NCBI RefSeq assembly: GCF_964204645.1
Contig: NW_027437434.1
Coordinates: 117,001 to 181,000, forward strand
Reading direction: 5' to 3'
Length of the DNA stretch: 64,000 nucleotides
Origin: Tubulanus polymorphus
Lineage: Eukaryota; Nemertea; Palaeonemertea; Tubulaniformes; Tubulanidae
The notes under the pieces: model-generated
Told to the model about the DNA's origin: nothing
The model's database searches: none
The model's input: the letters and a program-made list of their open reading frames with translations, nothing else
In this document: positions 58,831 to 64,000 of the stretch, in pieces
Layout of the letters: each line of letters opens with the position of its first letter
How positions within the stretch are numbered: position 1 is the stretch's first letter
Position numbers and translations under genes: made by a program

Positions 58831-59480
58831 TTATTTTACTTTTTCATTCATAAAATGTTTTCTTATTTCTGGCCATTGATCAATCATTCTCATTCCTTGA
58901 CAAAATAATTTATTTGCTATACCTTCGATAGTTATTTCTACTTTTCATATTTCAGGATTATAATAATTATCAACATTTATTGCACCATTAGAATATGTTG
59001 CAATTGTAAAAAATATTAATATACCTTTAATAGATATTCTTGGGAAGTTAATATTCTCATTAATTATTTCATCATTTGCATTAATAGTTACAGTTTTAGA
59101 TTTATCAATATAATCATGTAATAATGAAAATCCTTGATTATATTGAGTTTGAATGATGCTAGCAATATTTTCATCAGTACTGTATCATATTCTAAACATA
59201 TATTCGATAATTTATAACCTATATCTTTAACAACGCTAGATAGCACAATTTCATTCACAGGAGCAAATGGTATTTCGAATATAATATCTTCTTGAATTGC
59301 ATATTTATGTAAAGGCGCCTTATTATTTATCAACTCAAAGTCTAATGGAAATTTATATTTGCTTCCATAAATCTTGCAGCATTAGTGCAGCATAAGTAAC
59401 TATTGCATTATTAGCTTCTGATCTTAATTTATTATGGTTTTCTGATAGGATGCCTTGAAATATCATATTATTTCGATTAA
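58831..59480 (-). pseudogene. Polinton/adintovirus-like major capsid protein, C-terminal part (cluster B)
   Basis: Several frames in order on the minus strand: LRSEANNAIVTYAALML; LINNKAPLHKYAIQEDIIFE then IPFAPVNEIVLSS and GYKLSNICLEYD; FSLLHDYIDKSKTVTINAND; FPRISIKGILIFFTIATYSN; and after a TGA, KVEITIEGIANKLFCQGMR with an acidic end. The IEG-x-x-N-x-L-x-x-QGM ending and beta-strand-rich pattern resemble the C-terminal jelly-roll of Polinton/adintovirus capsid proteins. At least three frame breaks. The N-terminal jelly-roll is not seen. Identification is by pattern only. Confidence 0.5.
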
Positions 59481-59800
59481 CGCAGTCTCAAATGTTTTGT
59501 GACTTTCTCAAAATGTATCAAAAATTTAACTAATTTTTAGTTCATAAGTCCTCAAATATTCATAAATGAACAGTTAAAAATTGTTGAAACTTGTCGACTC
59601 TGCCGTAAAATCAACCTATCAACCGTCCGGAATGTGGGATAATGTCGGGCTTTCGAGAACATAATGCCCCCGAGGTCTTCACATTTACAGAAAAGATTAC
59701 GTAAGTGATTCACGCGCAGCGCGCGATAGGCGCACAATAGAAATCTGAGCCGCGCGTTCTTTGAGTGTCACCAATTAAGAGTACAGCTATTGAGAAAATT
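59481..59800. other. No gene seen
   Basis: Short spacer; nothing recognised. Confidence 0.4.
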
Positions 59801-60110
59801 GACCTTGGGAGGAATATTCCTCCCTAAGTCAATCGATGGAAACTTGACCAAGGGGTTCGATATTCAAACAATTGACTTTGGGAGGAATATTCCTCCCAAG
59901 GTCAAACGAAGAGAATTTGACCTTCAGGTCTGGTATTCAAAGTAATGACTTCGGGAGGAATGTTCCTCCCTATGTCACACGAAGTAAAATGGGCCTGGTC
60001 TGATATTCGAAATATTGTCATATGTCATCTGAAGGAAAATGGACCTGAGTCTTAAATTCAAAGTATATTGATTTAGGGAGGAATATTCCTCCCACCACTA
60101 AACGCTATTA
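59800..60110. repeat. 73-bp tandem repeats bearing an 18-bp perfect palindrome
   Basis: GGGAGGAATATTCCTCCC occurs at 59807-59824, 59880-59897 and 60076-60093, and with one change (AATGTT) at 59953-59970. The spacing is 73, 73 and 123; the last gap contains a degenerate unit without the palindrome. Linkers share GTCAAACGAAG, TTGACC and GATATTCAAA-like phrases. Confidence 0.93.
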
Positions 60111-61380
60111 CCTGAATTTTTAGAAAGATAGGTATTGGTGTTTTGGGTGTAATTTGTTTTTTACTTTTTAAACAGTACCCAATAAAGCCAGGCAGGTAGA
60201 TTTATGAATTTCGAGTGATACGATACACAGTGTTCGAGGTAATGAGACGGTATGAGACATACATACAATTTTGGAAAACTAAATAGATTTAGTATTTTCT
60301 TTGTCTAACATTAGATTGCTGTAACTTTGTCGACAATCAATTGTAATCAGATTGTAATCAGGCGCTGTCATAATGAATTCTCTTTAATTGAGCAATATTT
60401 ACTTAGGACTTAATCACTGACTTTCTATAGATAATGAGCTATACAAAGCCTAACCAGATAAAATTCAGTGGCTTGTTATTGTCAGCTTGCTTGTATACCA
60501 AGCTTCGCTAACATAAACGATGATGTTGCCCTTTTTACTGAAATCTTGACGTATCAAACCATAGATAAACGGCAAAATTTGCTTCAATCGTTTTTACGCA
60601 TGAGGAAACGTTCTTGATTTGAAAGGCACTTGTTGACGTGTGGGGAAAAATTGAAAATTTTCACAGAAATCCTTTTAAAACAATTCCAGTTATTTTGGAC
60701 TTAATTTTGCAATACAAACGAAAACATACCGGCGGCAGAAAATCATAAGCTCTTTAATGGGTATTCTTAGGGGATTTTTACCGGGGAATTTCGACCATTA
60801 CCGTGTAGACGAGCCGGTAACAAAAACCTTTTGAAACAACAAATTATTCGCTTGTATGAATTAACGCCACTTTTGATAGGACTGCCTAATCAAATATTTC
60901 AATCATGAAGATGGCGAGTTGACTGAGCCCAAGGCGCACAGTCAATAGTAGATATAAAGGAACTACGAACATAATGCGTTTTCCTTAAAAGTGTTTCATC
61001 CATAGAGATTTAATACAACTTGTCAACAGTTCAATTTCTATAATGCGATGACCTATGTATGTAAATATGTTTTCTGTTTGTTTTACGCGTGATACCGGGG
61101 GATAATACCTTCGCCCAAACGTTCTACACACACATGATACCATTTAATGAATCCGAAATATATCCAAGCCTAGAGTTCATGCTGAAGGATGAAGACTAGG
61201 AATATCTTAGCAGTATAATTTTTAGAAAGAGATTTTTGTCCACTGAAGGTTAGAATAGCACGCCGGACTCTTTGTTAGGATCGACCACAGTTCTATAGTG
61301 AATTGATTACAAGTAGTTAATTTAGCAAAACAAAGTAAATTGTTCATTACAGTGCATTGCTAAGGGTTAGCGGTAAAAAA
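60111..61380. other. No gene seen
   Basis: AT-rich, only short frames. Confidence 0.4.
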
Positions 61381-61383
61381 AAC

Positions 61384-61520
61384 CCAGAATGTTGGAAAAA
61401 TGGCCAAGGAAAAAATGGCCAGGAAAGTATGGCCAAGGAAAAAATGGCCAAGGTAATTTGTCAAGGAAAAAAATGGCCAAGAAAAAAATGGCCACGGAAA
61501 AAAAGGCCAAGGAAAATTTA
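61384..61520 (+). repeat. ~16-bp AAAAATGGCCAAGG minisatellite
   Basis: About eight imperfect copies of AAAAAATGGCCAAGG, with variants GGCCAGG, GTCAAGG and GGCCACGG. Open frames through it are periodic and not genes. Confidence 0.9.
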
Positions 61521-61763
61521 TGAGAACTACTGCCAATGTTAATAAAACATTTAGCTTTCAATTTAATGACATCACATATTTTTCATGGGACTTAAAACAA
61601 TTAAAATCGGTATTGATGAGTTCAGAAATGTGATGAACTTACATTTCATTTCATTGCATATAATGAATATATCAAGAACTATCATGCAAGTGGTCAATGA
61701 ATAAACTTACTAGTGATGAACTTAAACTTAATAAAATAACTAAGTCAATAATTCAAAACATCT

Positions 61764-62516
61764 AAGTAAGCGAGTAAAAATCCCCTAGGTAAAAATCCCC
61801 AATCCTTCAAAGTAGGTAATCGCCTCCCTTTGAAGGGATTATAAGTAGATACAATCTTAAGGTCAATTAATTCGTATTATTGATACGTATATCCAATTTA
61901 TTCATATTTTACTGTCGAACACCATAAGGATATCAATATGCCTATACAAACTATGCTATTTAAATTAAAACATACTACAAATTAACGTTTCATTGATACT
62001 AAATTAGTACATATACATGTAGTTATTGCACAGCTTAGTAAAGGGGTTCATCGCACATTTCAAATATATTACACTAGCTTGAATCTAAAATATTTGATAT
62101 CAAAAGTACGTTATTTCTAATAATTCATGGCATCGCACAGCTAAAATATACCACAAGTTAACAAGAGTCCGCAGTTCAAAAATATTCCAGTTCGAATCTT
62201 AAGATATTACAAATAAAAGTTTATTACTCTTATTAATTCTTACAATTTATTTTACCCGTAAGAATTTATCGCAACGAAAGATTTCATTTAAAAGTTCAAA
62301 CATATTTCAGTCTCATTGCAAATTCGAGAAACATCGTGCTTTGAAATGTTCTTGAAAATCACCAAGTATGATTATTTGGGGGGATTTTTACCCATGGTAT
62401 GTTTACCATGTTTACTTAGGGTTTAGATTTTTTAGATTTCTACATAGGAAATCTTTACCTGGGGATCTTTTTTGAACGGATGAAGGTATTTTGAAGGAGA
62501 TATTCTGGGGGATTTT
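61764..62516. mobile_element. Possible MITE relic with GGGGATTTTTACC ends
   Basis: The left side has AAAAATCCCCTAGG followed by TAAAAATCCCC. The right side has the inverse GGGGGGATTTTTACCC near 62378 and GGGGGATTTTTAATTG near 62501. The right end also carries GGTATTTTGAAGGAG and ATATTCTGGGGG phrases in the style of the element at 39712. Boundaries are uncertain. Confidence 0.3.
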
Positions 62517-63237
62517 TAATTGTCATATCTAGCTACGGTAAATACTTTTCTCATTGATTATTCGCTACGATACTTATTACATATCACACAAATCCGCGTA
62601 TACGCTAGAATCAATACTGTTAGCAAAAATCACTAAGAATCGCAATTTGCTCATTTTGTAATATTTTTGAAATCGTCCAATTTTATTGCAGAGATTCCCC
62701 GATTCCCCAAAAGTAATTCAAAATCGCCCTATCCAATATCTAAAGGCCATTCAAAGCAATATATTTTGTCAATTCTTTTTGAATTTATTCATAATTAATA
62801 ACATATTCTTAATAGTAATGATTTTAATATTAGGAATCTGATCTAATATATTTCTAGTTGTAAAACGTAGCGTGTAAACGGATTTACGTGCAATTATCTC
62901 ATTAATGAGATGATCGCTCGTAGGTCGGATGGATCGACGTATTGGTGTGTACCGGTTTACAGTGTCTTTAATCAAAGATTCCATTTGATATCTGTCGTAT
63001 TTCTATGAAAGAGTACAAACAGAAATATAAACCCCTATACAGGGTACAAATCAGAAGTTAAAACTAGGACAATGGCAAATTTGCAAACATAAAGGGAAAG
63101 ATTTCTCTCAACAATCATGACCCACATAAGCCGCAATCACACGGAGACGATTGGTAATTAGAGAGTGCGTTCACACGCAAACCATTCACTCGATACTAAA
63201 CAATGCTCAAACAAAGCGAAGTGGATCATTTACGGTG
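62517..63237. other. No gene seen
   Basis: A 71-codon minus-strand frame (62769-62984, MESLIKDTVNRYTPIRRSIR...) has no motif I recognise. I keep it as unassigned. Confidence 0.35.
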
Positions 63238-63930
63238 CTAAAGTCTATCCCAGAAGTTATGACCGCGGTGCATCAAAGAGTTGTTACACTAACATATCGG
63301 GATCCTTGTGGTTTCTATCACTCAGCCTTACGAGTAATTGAGGTCAAGCGACTACTGCATTCAAGAGTGAATAATATACCATCAACTGGCCTTTCATTAA
63401 AGGATATTAAATTGCAATTTTTATAATTTTACAAAATCCTTTCTTGGATTTTTAGTTTCATTTTGGGAATAATCATGTCATGTGGCAAATTCAATCTGAT
63501 TGATTTTGTACATCTATTAACTCCTCAGAGTGTGAGCATATATAATCTGGAATCATCTCATGAGTCGAGTGCTGTTGTTTTGCTTGAAACACCATCTAAA
63601 TATAATCTTTCAACTTGGAAATTGGTTTTGACACTTCATAATGTAAACACTGACTTCAGCATCCAGCGAAAATATTCACTCTTGAATGCAACAAGACTTC
63701 AAAACTGAATTTTCATTGCTTATTACATTTTCTTGGATTAAGTGTGGAAAAGTTTTGCTCTTTATTCACCCTTGCCTATAACCATAGTAACAAGCAGCTG
63801 GGGTCCAGCGAGTCAGCGATGCTCATGGTGAGTTTGACCACTTAAAGCTGTCAGTATCAATTAAATTGTTGTTGATACTGGCTCTTTGAGAGTGAAATGC
63901 CGCGGTCATAACCACTGGGATAGACTTTAG
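63238..63930. mobile_element. TIR element, ~693 bp
   Basis: Ends CTAAAGTCTATCCCAG and CTGGGATAGACTTTAG are perfect inverses. Both continue for about 36 bp through GTTATGACCGCGG. No ORF with a known domain. A stretch near 63430-63480 (CTTTCTTGGAT, AGTTTCATTTT, GGAATAA, CATGTCATG) resembles the start of the Gypsy-1 LTR. No clear target duplication. Confidence 0.7.
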
Positions 63931-64000
63931 TTGCAATTCAAACGCAGTCATTTGTCTGGTGCTCGGGCCTGGTCCGACGTTTTTTGTCGGGCCCGGGCCA
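63931..64000. other. Window edge
   Basis: GC-rich end (GGGCCTGGTCCGACG, TCGGGCCCGGGCC) probably begins another repeat that is cut by the window. Confidence 0.3.

Noticed and set aside
63151-63708. 91- and 81-codon plus-strand frames
   Set aside because: They overlap the terminal repeat and interior of the 63238-63930 element and show no family pattern.

Overview
The window is AT-rich eukaryotic genomic DNA. Exons with GT-AG borders, Ty3/gypsy, Harbinger, MULE, hAT and LINE sequences, Polinton/adintovirus-like genes, long TA tracts and many tandem repeats all point to a marine invertebrate, possibly a mollusc or another lophotrochozoan. The species cannot be named from the sequence. I see no convincing intact host housekeeping gene, rRNA, tRNA or CRISPR array. 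Almost every recognisable coding segment belongs to a mobile element, and most are broken.

Layout. 1-4968: a 31-bp minisatellite in three blocks, an interspersed repeat inserted in it, three copies of a palindromic MITE and a TA tract. 4994-6535: a PIF/Harbinger unit, with a MADF-type DNA-binding protein (+) whose intron holds the antisense DDE transposase (-). 6562-8568: a P-element-like transposase C-terminus (+), meeting tail to tail a PIF1-like helicase (-) whose exons lie at 8408-9260 and 17151-17377. The helicase's first exon is split by a 7.9-kb Mutator-like element (9261-17150) encoding PHD, OTU protease and MULE transposase modules. That element itself carries a 0.96-kb hAT-like insertion (9592-10555). 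18415-19248: a mirrored minisatellite island. 19376-27671: a complete LTR retrotransposon (Gypsy-1) with a 5-bp target duplication and near-identical LTRs. 28210-38633: a second, reverse-oriented Ty3/gypsy element (Gypsy-2) with an extra zinc-finger ORF after pol. 38690-41611: a LINE relic with a MITE in it and a tandem array derived from it. 41611-43345: two more tandem arrays. 44358-45456: a tyrosine-recombinase-like ORF and a fold-back. 45545-48690 and 57132-59480: two diverged Polinton/adintovirus-like gene clusters. Their recognisable genes are a packaging ATPase, integrase, HNH nuclease and major-capsid-like gene, plus two small genes present in both clusters. Between and after them are large inverted repeats, TIR elements and palindrome-bearing tandem repeats.

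How the parts relate. The order of insertion can be read directly: hAT into MULE into PIF1 helicase; interspersed repeat into minisatellite; MITE into LINE; a 2.4-kb TIR element into the viral HNH gene. Gypsy-1 is the youngest-looking large element, since its LTRs differ at only about ten sites by eye. The two Polinton-like clusters share paralogous small genes and a conserved noncoding block, which makes them the most interesting part of the window. No claim here rests on a database search; all family calls come from motifs read by eye.
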